From an uncultured Prevotella sp. (GTDB lineage: Bacteria > Bacteroidota > Bacteroidia > Bacteroidales > Bacteroidaceae), in contig URER01000008.1 of assembly GCA_900547005.1 (NCBI GenBank), forward strand, positions 1 through 60,268: a DNA stretch of 60,268 bases. The letters are read 5' to 3'. The notes under the pieces were generated by a model. It made no database searches. It was not told the origin of the DNA and worked only from the letters and a program-made list of their open reading frames with translations. This document shows, in pieces, positions 43,473 through 51,431 of the stretch. The number at the start of each line of letters is the position of its first letter. Positions within the stretch are counted from its first letter, which is position 1. A program made the position numbers and the translations under genes.

Positions 43473-44555
43473 ATGAAACGGCTGAAAGAACAGATTACAT
43501 CAGACTACTTGAAGGCGGCGAACATGATGCGTTCTAAGTCGGCACGCCGGAGAATCGTAGCTTACGTGGAGAGCTACGACGACATTTTCTTCTGGCGGAC
43601 GATACTAAGCGGATTCGAGAACGAAAGCCGTTATTTCGAGGTAATGCTGCCATCGCACTCCAATCTGCAACGCGGAAAGAAGTCGGTATTAATGAATCTG
43701 ATTTCAAAAAGCGTGGGTGAAGACATGATTGCCTGCGTGGATGCCGACTATGACTACCTGCTTCAGGGTGCGACGGAGATGTCGAAGACGGTCATCAGCA
43801 ACCCTTACGTATTTCATACCTATGTATATGCCATCGAGAACTACCAGTGCTATGCTCCGAGCCTGCACAACGTGGCAGTATCGGTGACGCTCAACGACCA
43901 CGCGATATTCGACTATACCGACTATATGAAGCAGTTTTCAGAGGCTATTTTCCCTCTTTTCGTATGGAGCATCTGGCACTATCGCAACGGAAGCTACGGG
44001 CATTTCACTATCAGCGACTTCAATAAGGTAATAGAATTGGCCACGTTCAAGAAAGGCAACCCCTACGATGCCATCGTCCATCTGCGCCATAAGGTGGGGC
44101 GGCGCATCGCTTCCTTGCAACGGCAGCACCCAAACGCTAAGGAGAGTTATATCGCATTGAAGGACGAACTGAAACAGCTTGGCGTTACTCCACAGACTAC
44201 TTATCTTTATATACAGGGACATCATCTGTTCGACAACATCGTCGTGCCGATGTTGAAACGCATCAGTGACCTGCTGATAAGGGAACGCGAAACGGAAATC
44301 CACCGTACAGCGAAGCACAACACGCAACGGCATAACGAGCTGTCATGCTATAGTCACAGCACAGAGCCTATCGTTCCGGCCTTGAAACGCAACGTTGGCT
44401 ACGTTATGTCCGAGCCTTTCAAGCGGCTCTACAACGACATTCAGCGTTTCCTTGACGGGACTACAGCCAAGTTGGCCAGCGAGGATGGAGGAGTGAAAAT
44501 CACTCCCCTTCCGGCAGAAGCACCACCCCTTCCTGCTTCATACCGTCCATCATGA
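43473..44555 (+). CDS. DUF4435 (TOPRIM-like) protein, possible AriB-type effector
   Basis: The 360-residue protein is a DUF4435 member. The TOPRIM acidic pattern is visible: E33 in AYVESYDD and the triad D90/D92/D94 in CVDADYDYL, which would bind Mg2+ for nuclease activity. The rest includes a helical middle (SDFNKVIELATFKKGNPYD) and a C-terminal tail. In PARIS the DUF4435 protein is the toxic effector held by the AAA ATPase. Here the gene follows an AAA ATPase by 215 nt. Its last 56 bp overlap the convergent PEP-synthase-like gene. Defence role is inference; a chromosomal housekeeping role is possible. Confidence 0.75.
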   Translation: MKRLKEQITSDYLKAANMMRSKSARRRIVAYVESYDDIFFWRTILSGFENESRYFEVMLPSHSNLQRGKKSVLMNLISKSVGEDMIACVDADYDYLLQGATEMSKTVISNPYVFHTYVYAIENYQCYAPSLHNVAVSVTLNDHAIFDYTDYMKQFSEAIFPLFVWSIWHYRNGSYGHFTISDFNKVIELATFKKGNPYDAIVHLRHKVGRRIASLQRQHPNAKESYIALKDELKQLGVTPQTTYLYIQGHHLFDNIVVPMLKRISDLLIRERETEIHRTAKHNTQRHNELSCYSHSTEPIVPALKRNVGYVMSEPFKRLYNDIQRFLDGTTAKLASEDGGVKITPLPAEAPPLPASYRPS

Positions 44556-47469
44556 TTTTCAACGGACGGGAGAAACGCACGTGACGCACGAACTCTGTCT
44601 CCTCAATAGCAGGCATGGCATCGAGCAATGCCTTGTTGTAGACACCCTCGTTCTTATAAGGATTCACCGTGTAATAGCCCACGCCGAAACTCGTAAGGTT
44701 CTGGAAAAAGTGCGTACCCTGACTCGGATCGACACGGTAGTTGGGCAGTCCTTCCTCAACTATGACGCGCGCAGCACTGATATGCGGCCATTTCACGGGT
44801 ATGCCAAGCCAATAGTCGCTCGAGCCCCAACGCCCCGGACCGACGAGAACGTAATTCTTTTCTTCGGCAACAAACTTACGGTTAATCCGCTCTATCTCGT
44901 CGGCAATCGTCGGATTGTTCATCGCCGTGAAGCTCTCCGAGGTCTTCACGTAAACCACATCCACCACGTCCTCACTGATGCCGTGACCGAGCGACATATG
45001 CGAACGAAGCAGACAACGGTCGTCGGGAATCTCGGCAAGGTTCTCATCAAGCACCTGTTTGGAGTCGACTATCGGACGAATCTGCAACAAATAGAACTCT
45101 CCCGTGCGGTCTTCGTTGATGTTGCAGGCAAATTCTATCTCCACCGGACGACGCATCGCACCAGCGCCGAGCGTCATTGACATCTGCAACAGCTCGGGAA
45201 GCGGGAACACATCCTGCTGAAGAACACCACAGAAAGAGATAATCTTGCGTCCGCCTTCGTATATTCCATCACGTATCACTTGGTCATACGGGTCGAATGT
45301 CGAGGCGATATAGTTCAGCGAGCCGTGCTTGTCGGCCTCCTTCACCTTCAGTTTCTCAATGTTGAAGCCATCATCCACCTTAAAATCATTCGTTGCGTTA
45401 TTCATGTTGAGCGCGTAGAACTGCGTCTGCGTCTGTCTTAGGGCAATCTCCATTTCGCTCATCTGCAACACCTGCGTGGGATGATATGGCGACACACGCA
45501 GCGTCTGACCGCCGTCGACGATATACTTTCCGAGTCCGAGGGCGAGGCTGGCGATACCGTCTTCGGTCTGCTCCTCACCTATCGGGTAGTAATTGAGCGA
45601 CCGAAGCACGCCGCTGATGTTAGGATAATAATAGTCGCCATACTGCTTTCCTACCACCGCCTGCAATATCACGGCCATCTTCTCCTGGTCGATGACGTTG
45701 CTCGTGGCAGTCATATACGACTTTGAATCGCGGTAGTAGACCGACGCATACACGCCCTTTATAGCACTGGCAAGCATCCGCAGCATCTCGTATTTATCAT
45801 CAAGATAAGGTATCATGTATGTGGAATAGATGCCGGCGAACGGCTGATAGTGCGCATCCTCGAGCAAGGACGATGAGCGGATGGCTATCGGGCAGCGCGT
45901 AGCCTCGAAGAACGCAAAGAAATCGCCCACCAGCGAGTCGGGCAACTGGGCACGCAGGAAGTGCTTCAGTATATCCTCGTCGGGCGCATCGCTAAGCGCA
46001 ATGGGATAGAGATTGTTCGTTTCCATGAACTCATCGAATATGTCGGTACACAGAACGACCGTCTTCGGAATCTGCACCTTAGCGTTCTCAAACTTATTGA
46101 AGTCGGGATTAGTCTTTATTATGTTGTCGAGGAAAGCCAGTCCACGGCCCTTTCCACCCAAAAGGCCTTCGCCGATGCGCGCGAAATGGGCGTATTTATC
46201 AAACTTCTTACGGTCGAACACGGCCACCGTACCTATATTCTTCATGTGGCGGTACTTCACGATGGCATCGAAGATAATCTGCTTGTGGGCCTCAACGTCC
46301 TGCAACTTGTGCCACGTGATGTCTTTCAGGAACGCCGACACGGGGAAGATGGCTCGCGCGCAGAGCCAGCGGCTCATGTGGTTGCGCGAGATATGGCGCA
46401 GCATGGAGTCGTTCGGAATCTTGAAAATGTTGTCCTGAAGCTCCTTGAGCGTACTCACCCGCATCACCTCCTCATGCGTCTTGGGGTCGCGGAAGATGAA
46501 ATCGCCGAATCCCATGTGCTCCTCCATAATCTTGCGCAGGTCGAGATTCATCGTCTTCGAATTCTTGTCTACAAAACGGAAATGCTCCGCCTCGGCTTTT
46601 TCCCTATTCACGGTCTCGGCACTCTGCATTATCAGCGGGATGTATTCATCGCGTTTCCTGATTTCGCGCAACAGCCTGAAGCCCGCCTCCGGGTCCTTCA
46701 CACCGTTCACAGGATAGCGCGCGTCGCTGATAACGCCCAACGTATTGTCGGCATATTTCTCATAAAGGGCCATAGCCTCCTCATAGTTTCGGGCGAGCAC
46801 CACCTTTGGCCTGCCTCGCATACGCATCGTGGCAGCATGGCGGTTGAGAGCTTCGGTGGAGAAACGCTGGCTCTGGAGAAGCAGATAGCCATACAGGTTG
46901 GGAAGTATGGAGGAGTAGAACCGGATACTGTCTTCCACGAGAAGAATCATCTGCACGCCCGCTTCGGCGATGTCGTGCTCTATGTTCATCTTATCCTCAA
47001 TAAGTTTTATGATGGAAAGGATGAGGTTGGTGTTGCCCAACCAGCAGAAAACATAATCGAAAATAGACAGGTCTTCGTGTTCCATCCGCTTGGTGATGCC
47101 GTGCGAGAATGGCGTAAGCACCACGCAGGGGATGTCGGGGAAGTCGGCTTTCACGGCACGTGCCACGTCGAAAGCATCGTTGTCGGCATTACCCGGCATA
47201 CAAATCACGAGGTCGATATTAGTTGTTTCGAGCACCTTAGCGGCCTCCTCTGTCGTGCTGACCTGCGTGAACATAGGCGGATAGCGCAGTCCGAGCCCCA
47301 TATACTCGTTATAAATCTTCTCCTCAACGCGCCCGTCGTCCTCCAGCATAAAGGCATCATACGGGTTGGCTACAATCAGGACGTTATATATACGCCGCAT
47401 CATGAGATTCACGAACGACACGTCTTTCAGCAGGCATTTACTCCATTGCTGTGGTATTTTCTCTTCCAT
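44500..47469 (-). CDS. PEP/pyruvate-binding (PEP synthase-like) protein with N-terminal receiver-like domains
   Basis: At 989 residues, the N-terminal part carries two response-regulator-like folds (about 28-150: YNVLIVANPYDAF and ITKRM...; about 170-310: MILLVEDSIRFYSS and VISDARYPVNGVKDPEAGFR). The C-terminal 550 residues are a PEP/pyruvate-binding, ATP-grasp-type domain: GKGRGLAFLDN, CPIAIRSSSLLEDAHYQPFAGIYSTY and ALGLGKYIVDGGQ. The phosphohistidine swivel and PEP-binding barrel of true PEP synthase are absent, so it is not a complete PpsA. It begins 2 nt after yaaA, forming an operon. The function is unknown; signalling-linked phosphotransfer is a guess. Confidence 0.8.
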   Translation of the reverse strand: MEEKIPQQWSKCLLKDVSFVNLMMRRIYNVLIVANPYDAFMLEDDGRVEEKIYNEYMGLGLRYPPMFTQVSTTEEAAKVLETTNIDLVICMPGNADNDAFDVARAVKADFPDIPCVVLTPFSHGITKRMEHEDLSIFDYVFCWLGNTNLILSIIKLIEDKMNIEHDIAEAGVQMILLVEDSIRFYSSILPNLYGYLLLQSQRFSTEALNRHAATMRMRGRPKVVLARNYEEAMALYEKYADNTLGVISDARYPVNGVKDPEAGFRLLREIRKRDEYIPLIMQSAETVNREKAEAEHFRFVDKNSKTMNLDLRKIMEEHMGFGDFIFRDPKTHEEVMRVSTLKELQDNIFKIPNDSMLRHISRNHMSRWLCARAIFPVSAFLKDITWHKLQDVEAHKQIIFDAIVKYRHMKNIGTVAVFDRKKFDKYAHFARIGEGLLGGKGRGLAFLDNIIKTNPDFNKFENAKVQIPKTVVLCTDIFDEFMETNNLYPIALSDAPDEDILKHFLRAQLPDSLVGDFFAFFEATRCPIAIRSSSLLEDAHYQPFAGIYSTYMIPYLDDKYEMLRMLASAIKGVYASVYYRDSKSYMTATSNVIDQEKMAVILQAVVGKQYGDYYYPNISGVLRSLNYYPIGEEQTEDGIASLALGLGKYIVDGGQTLRVSPYHPTQVLQMSEMEIALRQTQTQFYALNMNNATNDFKVDDGFNIEKLKVKEADKHGSLNYIASTFDPYDQVIRDGIYEGGRKIISFCGVLQQDVFPLPELLQMSMTLGAGAMRRPVEIEFACNINEDRTGEFYLLQIRPIVDSKQVLDENLAEIPDDRCLLRSHMSLGHGISEDVVDVVYVKTSESFTAMNNPTIADEIERINRKFVAEEKNYVLVGPGRWGSSDYWLGIPVKWPHISAARVIVEEGLPNYRVDPSQGTHFFQNLTSFGVGYYTVNPYKNEGVYNKALLDAMPAIEETEFVRHVRFSRPLKIMMDGMKQEGVVLLPEGE

Positions 47470-47471
47470 TA

Positions 47472-48215
47472 CTATTCCGTTATAATATTTTTAATATATG
47501 AGAAGGCCTTTTCTGAACCTTCGTATGAAAAAGCCTTTAGTTGCTCCGGCGAGGAAATCCTGTTTTCAAGAATATATTTTACCATGGCTCCACGACAAGA
47601 CTTCGCCCATACTGCCTGCATTTTAAGTGTTCCGTCAGGCCGGCGGACATAGAACAAGGGATGGATGACTTTGACCTCCTCCATCACCCGTTTCCAGTCA
47701 AAAAGATGCTCATATTCCTCGGTGGACAGATGTACTAAGATACCATCGTCTGCCTTCACGCTGTCAATCAGTACACCAGTCAGTTTGCCTTTCCAATACT
47801 GGTTGACAGGTTTGCCGTTTGTTGCCAGCAAACTGACACAATGCTCCATGCGGTAAGGTACTATCGCATCCATGGGTCTGAGCAGTCCATACAGGAAGCA
47901 GGTAATCCACAGATGTTTCTGGCCGAACATCAAGGCTTCGTCCGTGAGCGTGTTTGCCCTTAGATGCTTGTAGGCCTGACCGTTATAGGCAAGGATGGCG
48001 GGCATGGAGTTTACACAGTGGAAGTTATGATAGCGTTTCCAATTCTCGGCAGCCAACTTCCTGCTGCAATCCAACTGGTGGGCAAGCTCATCAATGTCCA
48101 TCATTGCCATCTCGGCAGCCAATTCGTTGGCCACTGATTGAAAGAGCGGAGTGGACAAAGCTGGTTTCTCCGCCCTGTCATACATTATTTTTGCGTTAGC
48201 GAGAAGTATCTGCAT
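47472..48215 (-). CDS. yaaA: peroxide stress protein YaaA
   Basis: A YaaA/DUF328 family member of 247 residues; in E. coli YaaA limits free iron and protects DNA and proteins from peroxide damage, and the fold binds DNA. Recognisable segments are AILAYNGQAYKHLRA, HLWITCFLYGLLRPMDAIVPYRME, and HPLFYVRRPDGTLKMQAVWAKSCRGAMVKYI. A leftward -7 box TACCTTTG (48451-48444) is about 230 nt upstream, a long leader. It is followed after 2 nt by the PEP-synthase-like gene. Confidence 0.9.
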   Translation of the reverse strand: MQILLANAKIMYDRAEKPALSTPLFQSVANELAAEMAMMDIDELAHQLDCSRKLAAENWKRYHNFHCVNSMPAILAYNGQAYKHLRANTLTDEALMFGQKHLWITCFLYGLLRPMDAIVPYRMEHCVSLLATNGKPVNQYWKGKLTGVLIDSVKADDGILVHLSTEEYEHLFDWKRVMEEVKVIHPLFYVRRPDGTLKMQAVWAKSCRGAMVKYILENRISSPEQLKAFSYEGSEKAFSYIKNIITE

Positions 48216-48443
48216 AGTGAAATGTCATTATTAATTACTAAAGTTTCCTATTCGGAAAGTCTATTTCCCACATAATGCATCTATATGGTGCTGATTGTCT
48301 GCATTTTGTGGTTTGAACCGTACAAATGAAATTGGGAAAAAGAAAGAAAGTCATAATTCTCGTCCCTTTAGTCCTTGACAGGTCTTCCACTAACTCGCAC
48401 TCCGCTCAGAAGCGTATCATCATCTGTTCTGCATTATGCGGTG

Positions 48444-48451
48444 CAAAGGTA
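48444..48451 (-). promoter_or_regulatory. -7 promoter box upstream of yaaA
   Basis: Leftward TACCTTTG. The 345-bp yaaA-higB gap (48216-48561) is otherwise empty of genes; the stretch includes this box and the higBA promoter. Confidence 0.4.
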
Positions 48452-48522
48452 AGCAATAATTGCGGAATAACAAAGAAAACCAGGAGAAAAGTTCTAAAAA
48501 TCAAAAATAATCGACAATATTC

Positions 48523-48553
48523 TTTTAAAATTCAAAACTTTTTAGTAATTTTG
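48523..48553 (+). promoter_or_regulatory. promoter of higBA
   Basis: TTTT (48523-48526), 19 nt, TAATTTTG (48546-48553): near-consensus. Transcription would start only a few nt before the higB ATG at 48562. Confidence 0.5.
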
Positions 48554-48561
48554 CACCCGAA

Positions 48562-48861
48562 ATGAGAATAGTATCACATAGACGATTAGTTGAGTTCTAC
48601 AGTTCGGAAGGACATGGAGATGCTCAGGCTGCACTTGAACGATGGTATGACATCGCAGAGAAGGCAGAGTGGAAGAATCTGTCGGACATAAAGGCAGACT
48701 TCCCTTCGACAGACTACGTTGGCAACCAACATTATGTCTTTGACATCAGGGGCAATAAATATCGTCTGGTAGTGGTCGTGAAGTTCACAATCGGACATAT
48801 ATTCATCCGGTTTGTGGGTACGCATAGTGAATACGATAAGATTGACGTTTCAACGGTATAA
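48562..48861 (+). CDS. higB: HigB-family toxin
   Basis: The 99-residue protein is a RelE-fold HigB mRNA interferase, which cleaves mRNA on ribosomes. The N-terminal helix HRRLVEFYSSEGHGDAQAAL, the segment DYVGNQHYVFDIRGNKYRLV and the final FIRFVGTHSEYDKID match the HigB pattern; basic and aromatic residues in YVFDIRGNKYR and the terminal HSEYD contribute to the active surface. The toxin gene precedes the antitoxin, the usual order for HigBA. It is separated from higA by 18 nt. Confidence 0.92.
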   Translation: MRIVSHRRLVEFYSSEGHGDAQAALERWYDIAEKAEWKNLSDIKADFPSTDYVGNQHYVFDIRGNKYRLVVVVKFTIGHIFIRFVGTHSEYDKIDVSTV

Positions 48862-48879
48862 TAAATAGGAGGTACGAAT

Positions 48880-49242
48880 ATGGCAAAGATAACCAAAGAG
48901 CAATATGAGTTCGCATTGGCACGGATAGAAGAACTGCTGCCGATGGTGGATGACAATACGCCTGCCAACGACCGCAATGCTGTGGAGTTGACGATGATGT
49001 CGGACGTAGTTATAGATTACGAAAAGGATCACTATCCCATTGGAAAACCTACCGTTGCCCAGTTGATACAACTGTCGTTGAACGAGAGGAATATGAGCCA
49101 GAAACAGTTGGCTACGCAGATTGGCGTAAGTCCTTCCCGTATCAGCGACTATGTTTCTGGTAGGGCAGAGCCTACGCTGAAAATTGCCCGTCTGCTTTGT
49201 GTCACTTTAGGGATAACGCCAGCAGCTATGTTGGGATATTAA
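48880..49242 (+). CDS. higA: HigA-family antitoxin with helix-turn-helix domain
   Basis: A 120-residue antitoxin with an N-terminal helical HigB-binding part and an XRE-type helix-turn-helix at about 67-110 (MSQKQLATQIGVSPSRISDY followed by VSGRAEPTLKIARLL). HigA neutralises HigB and represses the operon promoter; the operator is expected to overlap 48523-48560. Confidence 0.92.
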   Translation: MAKITKEQYEFALARIEELLPMVDDNTPANDRNAVELTMMSDVVIDYEKDHYPIGKPTVAQLIQLSLNERNMSQKQLATQIGVSPSRISDYVSGRAEPTLKIARLLCVTLGITPAAMLGY

Positions 49243-49361
49243 GCAGAAAACTAAAGAGATAGAAATACGAATATGGACATTCTTAAAACTACGGCCTCGT
49301 AATGTTTAACCGGGACGGCATGAGACAATAATCCGTGTCGTCTCATAACATTTACGAGACA

Positions 49362-49610
49362 ATGAGCAGAAGCAGGAAGCGAATGCCAGTCAGCACATGG
49401 TGCTGCTGCAAGTCGCAGAAGAAAGGTAAGCAAGCGAGTAGCCGTAAGTTTCGCCGCAAGGCGCATGTGCTATTACATCAGGGAGATAACCATCTTCTTC
49501 CCTTCAAGTCCTTCGAGGTGATGAGTCCCTGGGATTTAGGAGGTGATGGCAAGCACTTTTGGGGTTTCTATCCGGAAGAAGAATGGTACATCAAACTGAT
49601 GAGGAAGTAA
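49362..49610 (+). CDS. small conserved hypothetical basic protein
   Basis: The protein has 82 residues from MSRSRKRMPVSTWCCCKSQK, very basic in the first half with a CCC cluster, then NPWD-like MSPWDLGGDGKHFWGFYPEE. I recall very similar small proteins in other Bacteroidales genomes, but no function. The clustered Cys and basic residues are compatible with nucleic-acid binding (inference). An in-frame ATG at 49335 would add nine residues. A terminator-like hairpin follows at 49622. Confidence 0.6.
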   Translation: MSRSRKRMPVSTWCCCKSQKKGKQASSRKFRRKAHVLLHQGDNHLLPFKSFEVMSPWDLGGDGKHFWGFYPEEEWYIKLMRK

Positions 49611-49621
49611 CTTTATACCAC

Positions 49622-49663
49622 AAAAGGCGGTACTGAAACAATTTCAGTTTAGTGCCGCTTTTG
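49622..49663 (+). terminator. intrinsic terminator after the small basic protein gene
   Basis: AAAAGGCGGTACTGAAA and the nearly complementary AGTTTAGTGCCGCTTTT form a long stem with the run TTTT on its 3' side. It could act in both directions. Confidence 0.65.
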
Positions 49664-49768
49664 CATTAATCTTTTAAATTTACCACTTAAAAGTTAAATT
49701 ATATTTATTTGTTTGTGCTGTGTTCGGACACAAGGCGATGTAAAAAATTCTTTTTCGTATAGAGAATT

Positions 49769-50194
49769 ATGCTAACAAGAAAGATTGAACAACCGATGAG
49801 GCTGTATCTGGACAGCCTGAAAGTGAGAGGGCACAAGATCCTGAGTGATGACACTACGAACTATCTGACGGAGCCTGGCTCACAATGCACCGCCTACGAG
49901 TTCAAACAGGAGGACGAGAGCGACCACGAATTTCTGAGCCTCTTTGCGATTTGGCTCCACGAGCAGCCGAGATTCAGCGGTCACACAGAGTACTATCTGC
50001 TGATGGGGATGCGACAGGGTGAACACCTTTCCGATGACGAGTACGAGCTTCTGGAGCGCAGCGTGACCGACTGCTTCGACTACAGCCACGGATGGTATTA
50101 CGAACTGAACCATCGACTGCGTTTCCACCTTCGCATCACGCTCATTCTCTGCCAGAAAACCGGCTTTCGCCGACTGATCAAGAAGGGAATGTAG
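49769..50194 (+). CDS. hypothetical protein
   Basis: A soluble protein of 141 residues I do not recognise. It is acidic in the middle (EFKQEDESDHEFLSLFAIWL) and basic at the end (FRRLIKKGM). No signal peptide or membrane helix. It has the size and charge pattern of small accessory proteins of mobile islands. It is followed by 280 bp that still reads as protein-like in the frame of the next gene, suggesting a rearranged junction near 50200. Confidence 0.55.
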   Translation: MLTRKIEQPMRLYLDSLKVRGHKILSDDTTNYLTEPGSQCTAYEFKQEDESDHEFLSLFAIWLHEQPRFSGHTEYYLLMGMRQGEHLSDDEYELLERSVTDCFDYSHGWYYELNHRLRFHLRITLILCQKTGFRRLIKKGM

Positions 50195-50477
50195 GGCCTA
50201 ATGGCCCTGCACCCTTCAGCTTAGATTCCAAGATAACAGTTGGCATTTGGTTCGCAACGATAATGGCGAGTGGATAAGTGAAGAGAATGTCGTGTTCATC
50301 TCTCATATAGAAGCAGGCATTCTTCAGGTGCGTGCTGCCAAGAATAATAAGCAACTCTCAGTGCAGTATGGCCCAGACGGAAGTCTTTGGTGCTATAAGC
50401 ATGACTATGAGGAAATAGAGGCATTGGAGCCAGAAAGACAGGTAACAACAATAAGGAAACTTAAAATAGAGAGAATT

Positions 50478-51431
50478 ATGGAAAAGAAGAATAAAAAGGA
50501 TATTTACTACGACAGGGCAATGAGTCCTAACTTGGAAGCGATAATCTTAAAGGACTTTAAATGGCTGATTGATGAAGTTATTGCCAACCCAGAATTGGAT
50601 TTCCAAACAGGGTCAAACGAAAATGATTCTTGGTTCTCTGTTTATCGAGGAACGGGGCGTGTGTTGACAATAAAAGAAACTGGGAAAATATTTGCTGCTC
50701 CTAAGTACATGGCTTTATATCCCTCTTTTTATACAAAACCTGACAAAAGGGGGTTGGCTACGCTACTAAGATTAATACAAAAAGATGGAACGCTTGGCCG
50801 CTATTACATTGGCGCGGACGGCAAGAAGAAGGAAGGATATTATCAAAACCTCATATCTCGCAGATATTCTTTATTTTGTGAGCCTGAGGATGATTTCATC
50901 ATAATAGACAAGGAGTTTGTTTTGGGTTATAATGATGAAAAAGCGAAAGAGACAATTTCCAGTCCTATTATAAAGAAGTACGATGGTATCATTCGCTCAC
51001 TCTCAGAGACGTATGAATACTGCAAAAACATTAAACAGTCAGGAACTGAATGCGATTTCGTTGGATTGACAAGGCAAGGGGATATCATGCTGCTTGAGCT
51101 GAAACGGCATGAAGATACCACAAAGATTTATCTTAGTCCTCTTCAAGCAGGGAAATACGAAGATTTGACAAAGGAATATGCCAGAAGGTACTCTGAAGAT
51201 TTCAATAGAAATGTCATTAATATGGTCACTCAAAAAATCAATATGGGTATATTGAAACCTAAATGGCCCGTTCCAACAGCACTATCAGGGAAGATTTTTC
51301 CTGCTGTTGTAGTGGGTGGAAATGCATCTAAAGAAGCCAAGAAGAGATTCAATATTGTTAGAGATGCTGTCGGGAAAGACATTGCTCTGTATACTTGTGA
51401 TGAGAAAGGAAAACTAATCGGAGTTCTATGA
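50478..51431 (+). CDS. possible PD-(D/E)xK nuclease-fold protein
   Basis: From MEKKNKKDIYYDRAMSPNLE the protein has 317 residues. Near residue 205 it reads ECDFVGLTRQGDIMLLELKR, an Asp followed by ExK on neighbouring strands, which is the metal-binding pattern of restriction-endonuclease-like folds; this is a motif guess. The frame continues upstream with no stop to about 50200 (a TTG at 50247 is possible) and that extension (GEWISEENVVFISHIEAG) looks protein-like, so the real start may be earlier or the gene may be a fusion. Its stop overlaps the next start by 4 nt (ATGA). Confidence 0.5.
   Translation: MEKKNKKDIYYDRAMSPNLEAIILKDFKWLIDEVIANPELDFQTGSNENDSWFSVYRGTGRVLTIKETGKIFAAPKYMALYPSFYTKPDKRGLATLLRLIQKDGTLGRYYIGADGKKKEGYYQNLISRRYSLFCEPEDDFIIIDKEFVLGYNDEKAKETISSPIIKKYDGIIRSLSETYEYCKNIKQSGTECDFVGLTRQGDIMLLELKRHEDTTKIYLSPLQAGKYEDLTKEYARRYSEDFNRNVINMVTQKINMGILKPKWPVPTALSGKIFPAVVVGGNASKEAKKRFNIVRDAVGKDIALYTCDEKGKLIGVL

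Noticed and set aside
45961..47652. Long rightward ORF (563 codons) opposite the PEP-synthase-like gene
   Set aside because: It mirrors the real leftward coding frame; no motif, no promoter, and it runs through two genuine genes.
48326..48565. Rightward ORF of 79 codons before higB
   Set aside because: Low-complexity Lys/Ile composition, overlaps the higBA promoter, no recognisable motif.
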